64,000 bases of DNA from Mytilus galloprovincialis (GCF_965363235.1 NC_134847.1:63458439-63522438), one strand, 5' to 3'. Shown: positions 21,183 to 32,999, numbered from the stretch's first letter. The notes: generated by a model not told the origin, from the letters alone. Translations and numbers: made by a program.

Positions 21183-23362
21183 TGTGTAATATTGAGCTAT
21201 TGGCAATTTTATCTTCACTTTTTGTTTTAGTCTACATGATAAACTGTTAATAATGAAGATGTCTAGACTACTTTTGGTATTTTATGGCATTGGATTCACT
21301 GGTAGCTGCCTCATTGACACCTCTCTTCATTGATGCTGAATATATTGTTAAACTGTCTTTTGCAGAAAATCTAATGTACAAATCATTTTGACCATTTAGT
21401 ATAAAATCTTCTAGCATCTTTTAGATACACTTTGTTTTTCTTTGAAAGTGTACATCATTGTGTATCTTTCATCCCCCTCTTTGTCTTTACCATGTTTACA
21501 CATATCAAGATTTAGATAGATACAACAAACATATCTTGGATGAAGGTGATATTTCGGCGTCTTAGTAGTTTTCCTTCAAATATTTATAAAGTAAACGATA
21601 CTAAACATCAACCCAAAATGTATTTATAACGTATACGACTGTTCGAGTGGTCCCAGTCAACATAACAATTGACATTTATTGTATAATTATAAACTCGTTT
21701 TCGTTGCACGGACATGCATGAAAGTATATAACTACTCGGTGTATCAGGTTGGCTGCATTGCAATTTATGTTACAGTGTGTGTTGTTATAACATCTTACCA
21801 AGGTTGGATGTGCTGGTTTATTCCTTCGCCTCCATGTCCATATCAACCATGCTGTACGGTGTTTTCCATGAATTGTATTTCGTCACAAAAATATATAAAT
21901 AGCTTTAAACAACAATCGGTACACTCGGGCTTTTCAATAATATTATCGTAATGTCATTTCTTCCGAAGTCAATAACCAACTTCTTGGTTATTCGTCTTGG
22001 ACATTATCTTTGACAACAAGCTAAAAAAGCCGATACTATTCCGAATGTCATAAATAACCATTTTTATATCACTTGTCATCCAGACGCTCTACTATGAAAA
22101 ATAAAGCGGCTGGATGATCGAGACTAATTCACGTGTACCTGTTGAGCAACAGAAAATTCCAACAGGGACCCATTTCAGCTACTTGATGCAGGGCTCTATT
22201 TTTAGAAGATAGGACATTTCCAATTATAAATATTATAAAATAGATTTACGCTACGACTGTAATCAGATAAGGGTAAATAACGCAAACGATAGCGAGTAAA
22301 AGCGTTAAGAACTCATAGTTTTGGCATATAAATGGGTTTTCCTTTGAATTAATTGGGTTATTGAACCCTGCAATGGGCAATTGCATTGGGTTTTTAATTA
22401 TTTTTATTGCGTGATCACGCAAATACGCAGCTTATCTGGAGCTCTGAAGGGAGCTAGCTCAGTAATTTGCAATCATTCTAACCAAAATTTATCTAGAGAT
22501 TTCTAGAATTACTATACACGCAGAAAAGAAAGACCTACTATTTGTATCTTAGGATAAGACTAATTTCAAAATAGGATGGTTATGTCGGTGGGTTTTTTTC
22601 TGCCATGTTTTTACTTTTTTTCAAAATTTTCTGATTCTTACAAAAAGTGTCACTTAAATTTGAATACCATATTTTGAATATTTTTTTAATTGATTAAATA
22701 ATAATAAAAAAAAAAGGTGTAACAACTTTCAAACCCTCAGTTAACGTATTTTGGTACCATGTTCGGTACTGCTTGTATAGTTCTAGCATTCTCGACAGAA
22801 AGCGTGCCTCCACATTAAAGAGTTAAACAACGATGTGAAACTTGACTTTGAGACTAACAAATGCACAAATGGCATCAAAACTAGCAAAATTTGGCAAATT
22901 TCATTCAAGAATGTAATATATTTTGTATCTTATCCTAATTAATATAACGAAGCGCTAATATGCAATATTCCCTTTCATGTCGCTCCTCCCCGAAGTCGAT
23001 GATATCCGCTGTTTCATAATTTTCACATAATATCTTTCTTTTCTTCAAATATGTACCTATTGCGACTATAATTACATTCAAGTTTTTCACTAGAAAATGA
23101 AAATCTTTGTATCCGACCCAGGGTCCGAATTTAAGCTTTTTTGTGTACCGGCCGGACCAGTGGACAGAAAAACTTCTGGTCCGGCTGCAAATCTACTGGT
23201 CCTGCAAAAATGACATTCATTTGTCAAACACTAATATAAATGAGAGATTTTAACTTTGATTTTCATGCTTTCTTTTACATATGTTAGACAAGAAAAAGAG
23301 AGTTTTGATCCTGATTTTGATAAAGGCTTTGATAATCTCAATGATTTTCTTTATCAAAATCG

Positions 23363-23984
23363 AATCCGGGTACGTTCACGCCCATTCACGTTCGCGCCCA
23401 ATCCCTTTCGCTCCCTTTCACTTTCGCACCCTACACGTTCCCGCCCAATTTTTATGGGTTTTGTATTTAATAATTTTCTAATCAAAGTTTTGACAACATT
23501 GGACAAGTAAATGTATATTTGTTGTCATCTGGTCATTGTCTCAAAATGAAGTGAGACAACAGTTTTTTTTGTGTTGAATAAATCTTAATCTTTTTTGGAT
23601 AGTGTATTGTTAAAAAATAATAATCTTTGTTTCTAAATAAAGTGAGATTCTGTTAACATTTTTTTCTTTGTGTTGAATAAATCATAATGATGTTTTGATT
23701 AGTGTATTGCTTTAATTGTTTGTTTCATTGTTTCAGATCAAAGGGGCCAAGCTGTTAAAAACAATTATCTTTTGTGTTTTTCATTTGAAATCGTCAATGT
23801 TTTACTCATACCAAGCTAAATACATGCAGTATTTACATCAAAGCAATTTAAAACAACAATCATAATTTTCTAATTATTCAACTGGAATTTGAACGTGTAG
23901 GGTACGAACGGACTTTGGGTGCGAACTTGCGAGGTGTGAACGTGTAGGGTGCGAAAGTGTATTGGGCGCGAACGGACCTGATAC
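23363..23984. mobile_element. Inverted-repeat element with CGTTCGCGCCC subterminal repeats
   Basis: The left end has CGTTCACGCCC, CGTTCGCGCCC, CTTTCGCACCC and CACGTTCCCGCCC. The right end has the inverted set (GGGCGCGAACGG, GGGTGCGAAAGTG, GGGTGCGAACTTG, GAACGTGTAGGG). The ends are about 90-100 bp long, GC-rich and internally repetitive, and the interior is AT-rich and non-coding with a local ~120-bp duplication. The layout resembles the Mutator-like elements at 7022 and 57371. No target duplication was fixed. Confidence 0.6.
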
Positions 23985-24187
23985 CCTACAAATCAGGATC
24001 AAGGACAGAAAAAATGTCAAAATTGTCTTCCATATCATCACATCCTCATGAAGACCAAAGGTTGCCTGACTGGGTCGTCCACATTTCAATAGTCAGGACA
24101 ATGTTTTCACATGTTATACAATTCACTACATTGCGATCGACTATATAATTTAACAATTCGCAATCTTTGTCTTAGGATTTTTTATAT

Positions 24188-24500
24188 TTACATTTCCTTT
24201 TCAATTTCATAAACTTTATTCCAATCTTCCTCTTGAATGACACTTATCATTTTTTTGTCCAGCAGTCCTTCCAAATATTTCCACATTATGAGTCGTTGTG
24301 AAGGACGCTCACCCAAGATATTAATTAACTTGATCAATTGTAATACTTTGTATCCCCAGTACCGTGTAATAGATTTTGCAGTTAAATTTGTGTGCAAACA
24401 AACCGATATTGCGATACAATCAGTGAGTTTTATCGAAAAATTTCTACTGGTCTGCCGGACTACCAGCTGACAAAATATACTGGTCCTATGGAAATTCTAC
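24188..24500 (-). CDS. Unrecognised open stretch, possible terminal exon or relic
   Basis: The minus strand is open for about 100 codons from near 24500 to a TAA ending at 24188. It includes TAKSITRYWGYKVLQLIKLI, NILGERPSQRLIMWKYLEGL and EEDWNKVYEIEKEM. Composition looks protein-like, with charged and aromatic residues in helix-like spacing, but there is no in-frame ATG at its start and no family was recognised. CTGGTCCGGC-type segments at 23150-23210 and 24440-24530 lie on both sides of the intervening repeats, hinting that a once-continuous repeat was split. It could be a broken gene, an exon of an unseen gene or chance. Confidence 0.22.
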
Positions 24501-24850
24501 TGGTCTCGTACCAGCGCCAATTTCGACCCCTGAATCCTACCATACTCTGCGAAAAAAGTTGAATGCAAGAATTTACTTTTGTACTCAGATGTCTTGTATC
24601 ATGTATCATGAGTATAGAAATGATATAAAAGAAACATCTTTATGGGCGTTATGTTTTTCTGGTCTGTGCGCCTATTTTTCATTCATCTATTTGTCCTACT
24701 TTAGGTTAAAGTTTTTGGTCAAGGCATTTTTTGATGAAGTTGAAGTCCAATACACGTTATCGCTATTCCTGGCTGACCTGATAATCTATACTTATGATGT
24801 CAAAATTTTACGGGAACCTGTGTAATATGCAGTTATGGCGGATAAGAATA

Positions 24851-25009
24851 GATTATCGGGTTTTCTACATATTGATATCGTAAAATATCAGCCTCGAGCC
24901 ACAATGTGAACATTTTGGGGGAGTGAACATAGCAAACAAGCTAAACAGTTTCACATTGTGTCAAGCGGCTGATATTTACGATATCTATTCGAAGAAAACC
25001 AGATTATCT
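24851..25009. mobile_element. Palindromic MITE-like hairpin
   Basis: GATTATCGGGTTTTCT, GATATCGTAAAATATCAGCC and CACAATGTGAA are followed by TTCACATTGTG, GGCTGATATTTACGATATC and AGAAAACCAGATTATC, so nearly the whole 159 bp can fold back on itself. Confidence 0.7.
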
Positions 25010-25649
25010 GTTTATCGTTCTATAACTAGTCTTTTCCCTCTTCTTAAGACAGTTTTACCCTCGACGAAAGCAAGATTGATAACGTCTCCTCTTGCATTGT
25101 GACGTCGCTGATAATGCCTGGTCTCATTTTGAATCTGTAATACGAGCGTTACGGAGCGACAGAGCAGGGTGATATAGGCATAGGGAAGGACGATAAATAG
25201 TGATAAGGTGTTTAGACTTGGAACACATGTTCCCTATGATATGATCTTTTTAAATTTAATGCCAAATTAGAGTTTATACCCAAATTTCATGGTCCACTGA
25301 AAATAGAAATGATAGCTATAGACTAGTGCGAGTGGGGCATCCGTTTTATACCATCACTACACATGCTAGGTGGATTATTCAATGTGCACCACATTTTTTA
25401 TGTTATTTTTGATGGACTGAAAAATATTACAGTCATTCCTTGATTATAATTTAATTCTAAATTCCATTTCAAGCAGGAGATTATCATGGAAAAACGTTGA
25501 TGAAGTCATGGTCAGATTACAAAATTATGTCTATGAGCTTATAGACAAAACAGCCAATCATAAGACACTTAACATCCAAAATAAAATTATTGGTTGTTGT
25601 TTGGTATATAGTATTCAACATTAAAATGGCCCATTCTGTTTTAAGCCTT

Positions 25650-25765
25650 TTATAGCTTACTATACAGTATAGTTTTGCTTATTATTGAAGGCTTTGCCAT
25701 ATACTTTACTTGTTTTTATCTAATTCCTTTGGTTGTCTCATAATTGCAACATGTTCCACATCAGA
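25650..25765 (-). repeat. Dispersed repeat family A copy, inverted
   Basis: CTTTTATAGCTTACTATACA, TTATTGAAGGCTTTGCCATA and GGTTGTCTCATAATTGC are the reverse complement of family A. Confidence 0.65.
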
Positions 25766-25951
25766 CCTGTCTTTATTTTCATATAAACAATTCTCAAAGG
25801 AAGAACATGTCAGATTAACAAATTCTATAGATACAAGAAAAATCACTATCCATAATAGATACATCTATTTCAATATATGTTGAATGTACAAAATGTATGC
25901 ATATGAAAAGTATATAACATGTAATATAAGTAATAATGTTTCTATTTATAG

Positions 25952-26101
25952 CCCATTGTGGAAACAGAAAGTACCCAACTATCCATTGTATCAGCAAGGT
26001 GGACCACAGAATCGTATATTATTATGTTACTTTTGGATGAAATTGATCAAACCACACAGAGAAGTTCCCAAAAATCAAGTTCATTTTGAGGTTCACCCGC
26101 A
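25952..26101 (+). CDS. MRPL23: MRPL23 coding exon (first visible)
   Basis: The acceptor is TCTATTTATAG| and the donor CCGCA|GTAAGT. It encodes PLWKQKVPNYPLYQQGGPQN through FEVHP, entering in phase 2 and leaving after CA of a Gln codon. An open extension upstream of the acceptor reaches an ATG at 25884, but conservation begins at about VPNYPLY. Confidence 0.88.
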
Positions 26102-29100
26102 GTAAGTTATTATTTGCATATCATGCAGCTTTTAGCCTTTAGAGTCATCAACTTTACAGTAGAAATTGTTATACCCATTTTAGTGTCCTTATCAATGGTC
26201 TGTAATCCTATATTACTTTGAAAATAGTTCGTACATGTCCTTTTTCTTGTCCATAAAGGAAGTGAATCAACTCAAATGTACAACCAATGCTTAATGCATT
26301 GAACTATTTAATTTTACTTCCCACTTATAAATTAAAGCAATCTTTACCCTTCAGTTCTTACAAGCACTTTGATTACAAAGTTTTTACAATATAAGTCCAG
26401 CTCTGTATGCATGTATTACATCCCCTTTATATTGTATTCCAGCAAAATTTTCCAATTATCAGTTCTTTGCAAGCAAATATGATCTTGCCTGCAGGTCAAT
26501 TGCACCAACTTTCTACTTTCCAAAGGTGTCTGGTTACTATCAAGTAATACATTATTTATAGAACCAATAAAAAAAATGTGCCTTTCTTCAACCTTTTGAA
26601 TAGTTCATTTTGTTTCGCATCTGAAATTCAGGTTTTTTAAAGAGTTTGGTAATAAATAAGTCAGAGAAGTAACTCAAAATCCATCTCGTTTTGACTACAG
26701 TGAATTGAAATAAATTTGGTGCAATTTAAAAAAAAGTTAAGGTTAACAAAAATATTTTTCCATTTTCAGAATGAGCAAGCATGATATAAAGCAGTATTTA
26801 GAGAAAATATATAATGTTCCTGTGTTAAAGGTTGCTGTAAATAATGAAGACGGTAAGACCAACAATGTTTTGCAAATATCACTGATTAATAAAGGATTAG
26901 AAAATGCTCATATTATACCCTTTTGCTTTACAAATTTTACAAACCATTAGTACTTGTTAATTGTCTTACCCTAATTATTTTATAGCAAGAATAAATTTCA
27001 CACCATGGCCTGCTATATAAATTACTCAATATGGCAGTTGTTATCAAATAATTTGTTTCTATGCATGTTGCATTGTCATTTGATTTTTTGTTGCACTTCA
27101 GTGTATGTGTTGTTTTGTTGTTTTCCTCTTTTAGTTGTTGCGTTTCCCTAGATTTAAGTTTTTAAGCTGTATACTACTGTTTCCTTTATCTACTTTGTAG
27201 TATGTCTTTGGTTTTTTTTTTACTGCCAAGGTATTATGAATCCTTTTTAGCTCACCTTTCCAAAAGGAAATGTGAGCTTTTGCCATCACTTGGCGTCCGT
27301 CGTCGTCCGTCCGTCCGTCGTCGTCGTCCGTTGTAAACTATTTCAAAGATCTTCTCCTCTGAAACTACTGAACCAATTCAAACCAAACTTCATCTGATTG
27401 ATTCCTAGGGTATCTAGAATAAAGTTTGTGTTTCAATTCCCATTTCATCAAAAAACATGGCCGTCATGGCTAAAAATAGAACATAGGGGTAAAATGCAGT
27501 TTTTAGCTTATAACTCAAAAACCAAAGCATTTAGAGAAAATCTGACAGGGGTAAAATTGTTCATCAGGTTAAGATCTATCTGGCCTGAAATTTTCAGATG
27601 ATTCGGACAACCCGTTGTTAGGTTGCTGCCCCTGAATTGGTAATTTTAAGGAAATTTTGCTGTTTTTGGTTATTATCATGAATATTATTATAGATAGAGA
27701 TAAACTGTAAACAGCAAAAATGTTCAGCAAAGTAAGAATTACAAATAAGTCAAACTGACTGAAATGGTCAGTTGACCCCTTTAGGAGTTATGGCCCTTTA
27801 TAGTCAATTTTTAACCATTTTCCGTAAATCTTAGTTATCTTTTACAAAAATCTTCTCCTCTGAAACTACTGGGCCAAATTTAACCAAACATGGCCAAAAT
27901 CATTATTGGGGTATCTAGTTTAAAAATTGTGTCTGGTGACCCGGCTAACCAACCAAGATGGCCACCATAGCTAAAAATAGAACATAGGGGGTAAAATGCA
28001 GTTTTTAGCTTATAACTCAAAAACCAAAGCATTTAGAGCAAATCTGACATGGGGTAAAATTGTTTATCAGGTCAAGATCTATCTGCCCTGAAATTTTCAG
28101 ATGAATCGGACAACCCGTTGTTGGGTTGCCGCCCCTGAATTGGTAATTTTAAGGAAATTTTGCTGTTTTTGGTTATTATCTTGAATATTATTATAGATGT
28201 AGATAAACTGTAAACAGCAATAATGTAATGCTTGGGGTATACAATGTTTTTTTTTATACTTTCATCATAAATTATATTATGAACACGAGACAAACGAGAC
28301 ATTTCAGTGTGTCCACTCTTGTTTTTGCTGTTGAAGAAGATATGACAGAATCGAAGAACCATTTATATAAATTGAAAACCCAAAATAATCATTGATGGAA
28401 GATTTAACCAAAAAATTTAAGGTTGAGCGATTCAGGCTCTTGAGAGCCTCTTGTTTTTAAGATATGATTTTTTTTCTGAAGCCCAGGCATTGGTGTGATA
28501 CATACACATCTTACAGCTAAGAATGTTATGATTACCTTTACAAAATAGAAGCATCAGTTGGTTAGTGATAGTAAATATTATTTTTAGTCAATAATAAATA
28601 TATTTTATGTGTATATAATTTTAGGCAAACCTGGAGTATACAAACAAAAGCCATATGAAGAACCTAAGAAAAAGGCATATGTAACATTGGTAAGTTTTAA
28701 GTACATTTACAGTTTCTTTTTAGACAATTGGTATACAAAAAATAATTTAAGCAGAAGTATTATAAACATAAAGTTTGATTTCTAGAGGAAAATATTTTTG
28801 AAAGATTAAAATTGTTAAATTAATTTTGAATAATTGGTTGGAAAAGCTGTAAAAAAACCTGTAAATATTCTCTACAGAAAATTATTCAATATAAATAGTG
28901 TTCTAACCTACATTTTTCAAAATTGCAATGTGTGTTTAGCAAAGAACATCAGGTATTAAGTTGTAAGTCCTGGTCCAGATATTCATACACACATAGTTGA
29001 ATATTTCTGTGTCAAGAACTTCAATAGAAGGTGGTGATCCTTTTCTGAAAGGTTATTATTTCCAAATATATATATACTTTTGGAATAAAATTTTCTGTTG

Positions 29101-29405
29101 AGAAGAGATAGAATATGTAGGCATTACATTTTTACTAGTGATGGCAACTATTACATTACTGCCAGTCAAATTGAAATGCTAAAGTATTTCCTTTGACTAA
29201 TGCATCTTGTTTTTAGTAATATAAATGACATTTAAAAGTTATTTTACAGGCAGGTGGGCAGACGTTTGAATACCCTGATGTGTCATCTATAATGAGTCAG
29301 TATGAAAAAGACAAAGACGAATTTGAAACAACAGATAGAGCCTTCCTAAGACAGCAACAGAAAAACTGGGATAGACTTAGTATACCACCATGGTTTAGAA
29401 GATAA
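25952..29405 (+). CDS. MRPL23: Mitochondrial ribosomal protein L23 (uL23m), four of about five coding exons
   Basis: The product is the large-subunit mitochondrial ribosomal protein L23, which binds 23S-like rRNA near the polypeptide exit tunnel. Coding exons are 25952-26101, 26770-26852, 28625-28689 and 29250-29405. All junctions have AG/GT and compatible phases. Joined, they give 150 residues ending in TAA. Landmarks are VPNYPLYQQGGPQNRILLCY, MSKHDIKQYLEKIYNVPV, KKKAYVTLAGGQTFEYPD and IPPWFRR. These align by eye with the human protein (VYPLYRLGGPQLR; LRNYLEGIYNVPV; VAYVQLAHGQTFTFPD; VPSWFGL). The first exon, with the ATG and a few residues ending in phase 2, was not identified; it should lie in 24.8-25.9 kb. 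Length is close to the human protein (about 153). Intron 2 of the visible part holds a 1.2-kb mussel repeat. Confidence 0.93.
26770..26852 (+). CDS. MRPL23: MRPL23 coding exon
   Basis: The acceptor is CCATTTTCAG| and the donor GACG|GTAAGA. It encodes QMSKHDIKQYLEKIYNVPVL through NNED, the most conserved stretch of the protein. Confidence 0.93.
27010..27240 (-). repeat. Dispersed repeat family B, inverted fragment in an MRPL23 intron
   Basis: ATGCATGTTGCATTGTCATT, TAGTTGTTGCGTTTCCCTAG and AGCTGTATACTACTGTTTCC match family B in reverse. It directly abuts the larger repeat at 27247. Confidence 0.6.
27247..28458. repeat. Large bivalve repeat with GTCGTCCGTCC start, inside an MRPL23 intron
   Basis: It opens with TTAGCTCACCTTTCC and a CGTCGTCCGTCCGTCC tract and ends near CTTGAGAGCCTCTTG. 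It contains an internal direct duplication: the block from ATAGAACATAGGGGTAAAAT to TTGGTTATTATC lies at about 27475-27685 and again at about 27973-28185. Reading frames here are interrupted and unlike known proteins. From memory, such sequences are very common in mussel introns and transcripts. Confidence 0.75.
28625..28689 (+). CDS. MRPL23: MRPL23 coding exon
   Basis: The acceptor is AATTTTAG| and the donor ACATTG|GTAAGT. It encodes GKPGVYKQKPYEEPKKKAYV then TL, a basic loop leading into the conserved YVTL strand. Confidence 0.92.
29250..29405 (+). CDS. MRPL23: MRPL23 terminal coding exon
   Basis: The acceptor is ATTTTACAG|. It encodes AGGQTFEYPDVSSIMSQYEK through LSIPPWFRR and TAA at 29403-29405. 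Confidence 0.93.
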   Translation, partial: AGGQTFEYPDVSSIMSQYEKDKDEFETTDRAFLRQQQKNWDRLSIPPWFRR

Positions 29406-29466
29406 TAAATGTATTTAAATTGTATATTTTTTTCTATGCCAAATATATGTTTATTATGGCAGTAGA

Positions 29467-29472
29467 ATTAAA
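29467..29472 (+). promoter_or_regulatory. MRPL23: Possible polyadenylation signal ATTAAA of MRPL23
   Basis: The variant hexamer ATTAAA lies about 60 bases past the stop. A canonical AATAAA occurs further on at 29922-29927. Either could serve. Confidence 0.35.
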
Positions 29473-30034
29473 TTATTTCTGCTAATGTCACCAAGAAACC
29501 CTAATTGTATTATTTTTTTTAATACAAATTTTGACAACCACAGCATGCTACAAAACAAAGGAACACAGAAAAAAACAATTTGGTGCCATTCAAACAAATT
29601 ATAAGAGATGGAAATGCACATAAAACTGACATGATTTATAGGAAAACTTTCTTAAATTATCTGTTTACGAATTATTCAAATGCCAAGGGTTAAACTCCTT
29701 AAAACAAAATTGACCGTAAATGGATTTGTCTATTATATTTAGGTCCTTTTTGGTTGCTTTTCAGCCTTTTTACTTCTTATGCATTCTTTACTTTGAAAAA
29801 TTCCGCAATTTGGGAGCATTAAATTTATAAATTTGTCATTATTTACTACCTTGTTGGGCGGAAAATGGAGAATGGAAATTTTTTGGAGACCCACATATGT
29901 ATGCTGTTGCATTTAAAATGAAATAAAAGTTTAGAAAGCCAATATTCACATACCGAAACATAAAAAGGGTTAACACATATACAATGTACACTTACCTAAA
30001 CAAAATAATAACATCTGTATTCCTTTATGGAATT

Positions 30035-30130
30035 TCAAATATTTGGCCTCAGAATCACTGAATAGATATTAATAGAACTGTGCATCTGGTGCTGTAAAAT
30101 TGATGCTGTTTATATTATTTAAAGAGAAAA
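30035..30130 (+). repeat. Dispersed repeat family C fragment
   Basis: TTTGGCCTCAGAATCACTGA and CATCTGGTGCTGTAAAATTG match the block at 33225-33290. A weaker copy lies near 31800-31870. Confidence 0.5.
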
Positions 30131-30346
30131 AGGTCATCATGAACTTTTGTGTTTGACCAAAATACAGTCAGTGGATCACATGTCAGAGATACAGTTAATT
30201 CTGCCTCATATTTTGACTTAAATCTATAAATGGACAATGAGGGTCTGTTCAAAACAAAACATGACAAAAGAAATGATTTCATCTTCCCAATTATGAACTT
30301 TCTATTTCTATGCAGTTACATTCAAGCAGGGCCTACAAATGGAGTA

Positions 30347-30552
30347 CTGTAAATTCAGAAATTATTGCGTGCATTTATTATTGCGATTTTGTCATTTTAC
30401 ACTTGAATGCGATTTTAATTTTTACGATTTTGAGAAAAGTCATGCTTAATTCAGTTAAAATATTACAAAATGCGAGTTTTAATTATTGCGTTTACAACTC
30501 AGTCGCATTATTCGCAATAATAAAAATCTCGCAATAATTTCTGAATTTACAG
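30347..30552. mobile_element. 206-bp MITE with TA target duplication (Tc1/mariner type)
   Basis: CTGTAAATTCAGAAATTATT at the left end and its inverse AATAATTTCTGAATTTACAG at the right end are perfect over at least 20 bp, with TA directly outside both ends. The interior is rich in TTATTGCGAT. The 75-codon frame across it is not a gene. Confidence 0.88.
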
Positions 30553-30634
30553 TATATATCTCCTAATTGATACAATATTCCCTGGCTTGTATTTTCTTTC
30601 ATGATTTTCCTTGATAATAGAGGATTGCTGCTCA

Positions 30635-31040
30635 CAAGGAAGCTATTAAACCAAGAGTTCCAAATGGTGAAGTTTAAATCATCCCTTTGTAAATTGTCCT
30701 GGATGTCATCACAGGTTGGTTTACCATTTTGGAATATCCGTTTCACAGGTTATAGGGGACTTATGTCATAACTTCAATCTTGTTCCCCTTTCATGAATGA
30801 GGCCTACCAAATTAAAATTTACCAGGTTTGTACTAACATGACTGGTGCCCCATGTGGAGCAGGATCTGCTTACCCTTCTGGAGCACTGAGTTCACTCCCA
30901 GTTTTTGGTAGGTTTCGTATTGCTTAGTCTTTAGTTTTGTGTACTATTGTTTGTCTTTTTTTTGATAAGCCATGTGTTTTCATTTGTTTTTTGATTTATG
31001 AGTTTGAATGTTCCTCTGGTATTTTTTGTCCATCTTTCAA
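30635..31040 (+). repeat. 3'-end fragment of a bivalve reverse-transcriptase element
   Basis: GAAGCTATTAAACCAAGAGT starts the block. GGAGCAGGATCTGCTTACCC, TTTGGTAGGTTTCGTATTGC and TTGAATGTTCCTCTGGTATT follow. It is the longest of the copies here and spans the end of the coding region plus the 3' untranslated tail. It is an old, broken copy. Confidence 0.55.
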
Positions 31041-31619
31041 TGACCATTTCATTTGTTGAAATTATAATTTAATTGAAAAGAGTAATATATTTTTTCAATT
31101 TGTAAATAATGGAATTTGTCAAAGAAGGAAATCTATTGATTTCACTGATAGACTTACCTCCCATTGTGAAAGGCAAATCTTTTTAGTAGCAGTCTAACCA
31201 TTTAAGTTAGAATTGAAACATAAGTGTACACTTTCCGTCCAGGAAAAAAAACCCAAAAAATTTCTTAACCTCAACATCAACAAGGGAACTTTTTTTCATA
31301 TAATTCTCCTATTTTGCTCCCCCAGATTAAAAAAAAAACAGTGACTGAATAAAGCAGGATTTCATCATCATACAAGGTCATCAAAGAAAGTTTATTTCTT
31401 GTTCAAATCAGTGATGAAAAAAGGAATTTAAATCAATTATATACCTTCTCATGACTTTTTCGTCCTTAATTATTACCACGTTCTCTTGTTATCCGATAAC
31501 ATCTTACATCACCATCCTTGACCCTTAACCTTGACAACGACAACAAGATTGGAAAAGAAACTAAGGATGCAGTCAAAACACATAAGTAAAAACAATCTGC
31601 AATGACCAAAAAGAAACAT

Positions 31620-32610
31620 GACAACAGTTCACAAAATAATACGATAAAAAAAATTAAAAAAAATTGACCAACACAAAATGAGTTGAAGTCCTATATTTAA
31701 AGTTCATTAGTTTCTGATCCACTGTGACTACTGCTGAGTTAATTGAAATGTGTTGATGAGTTGTATTCATTTATATGTCTATTATAAAGCTGGATAACTC
31801 AGCATACAAAAACTTGGACTTGAGCTTAATCGGTTGCAGTAAAATTTGTACTGTTTATATAATTTAAAGTCGAAAGTTCGTAATGAACTATTGTGTTTGA
31901 CAAAACAACAGTAAGGGGATTGACTAGTGCATGTTAAGAGTCAATTTTATTTTTGTTGAAATTATCAACCCAGAAAAAAACTTCAATTTCTCAACATCAA
32001 CATGGGAAATTATGTTCATAAGTTGTCATTTAACCCCTCCCCGAATGAAAAAAAAACAACATATACTAGTATACAGTTAATAAAAAAGAACAGACCTTGA
32101 CTATTCAAGGTCATTGAAGAATGCAAAACACGTAAGTAAAAAAATCTACCCAGACAGTACCATGACCATAAAGAAACATTACTTTAAGAAAAACAACAGT
32201 TCACAAAATAATACAGTGAAAACAAAAAAATTAAGTAACACCAACACCTACACCAAATTCGGCTAAACTCAGACTATAGAAAGATCTATAGTTTCTGCTT
32301 CACTAGTGACTACCGCTAGGTAAATTCTATTGAAATGTGATGATAAGTTGTATTCATTAACAAATGTCTATTATAACTACTAGATTTAACGCTGCTGAAT
32401 AACTCAACCTAGTTCACAAAATAATACAATACAAACAAAATATAAAGTAACACCAAAACCTACACCAAATTTTGGCTAAACTCAGGCTATAAAAAGGTCA
32501 ATAGTTTCTGCTCCACTAGTGACTACCGCTAGGTAAATTCTATTGAAATGTGATGACAAGTCGTATCCATTGACAAATGTCTATTATAACTACTAGATTT
32601 AAAGCTGCTG
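31620..32610. repeat. Local duplication series: two 212-bp tandem copies and an older third copy
   Basis: AGTTCACAAAATAATAC starts at 31626, 32199 and 32411. The last two copies are close and share ACTAGTGACTACCGCTAGGT and CTATTATAACTACTAGATTT. The first is diverged and lies about 570 bp upstream. Confidence 0.8.
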
Positions 32611-32999
32611 AATAACTCAACCTTTAAAAAAAAACGGCCTATAGCTTAATCGGATATAATCAACTCAGTAGTCCGTACTTTGTGAGATTTTTTTTACAGC
32701 AGTGGGTCGATACCACTAGCTGCTGGTGGACTATCAGTCATCAGCTCAGTATTCAGGTCTTCGGTACTGACATGATTTATATCAAACCTTTCTAAAATTG
32801 TCCTTTATAAATTTAAAGATTGATAAGTCCGTCGTGCAAATTGAACATGGATTTAGCTACAAGCATTTGAATTGTTTCGGTTCTTATACATCCCTGGCTT
32901 TTATGAATGTTGTCTTAATCGTTTAGGACATCACCACATTCATTAACCATTGGTGATGCAAATTCTCTAACTATAACTGTTCTCCTCTTTTTGCAGACT

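Larger units (their letters stand above)
17533..22446. mobile_element. 4.9-kb element with CAGAGCTCCAGATAAG terminal inverted repeats
   Basis: CAGAGCTCCAGATAAG starts at 17533 and its exact inverse CTTATCTGGAGCTCTG ends at 22446. AATTGGGTTTTTAA-like text lies inside both ends, consistent with longer diverged ends. The flanks share AGGGA but are offset by one base, so a target duplication is not proven. Nested inside are an end of a second hAT-like copy (to 19101), family-A pieces and a possible two-exon gene on the minus strand (19659-20199). Whether that gene belongs to the element is open. Confidence 0.6.

Noticed and set aside
21679-21951. 90-codon plus frame with many cysteines
   Set aside because: No splice partner, signal or family was recognised, and the opposite strand also gives a broken Cys-containing frame.
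24834-24860. ATGGCGGATAAG as the missing first exon of MRPL23
   Set aside because: No GT donor in the needed phase follows it, so the first exon was left unassigned.
27398-28362. Frames in the CGTCGTCCGTCC repeat
   Set aside because: The repeat is non-coding, with an internal direct duplication, and the frames differ between its two halves.
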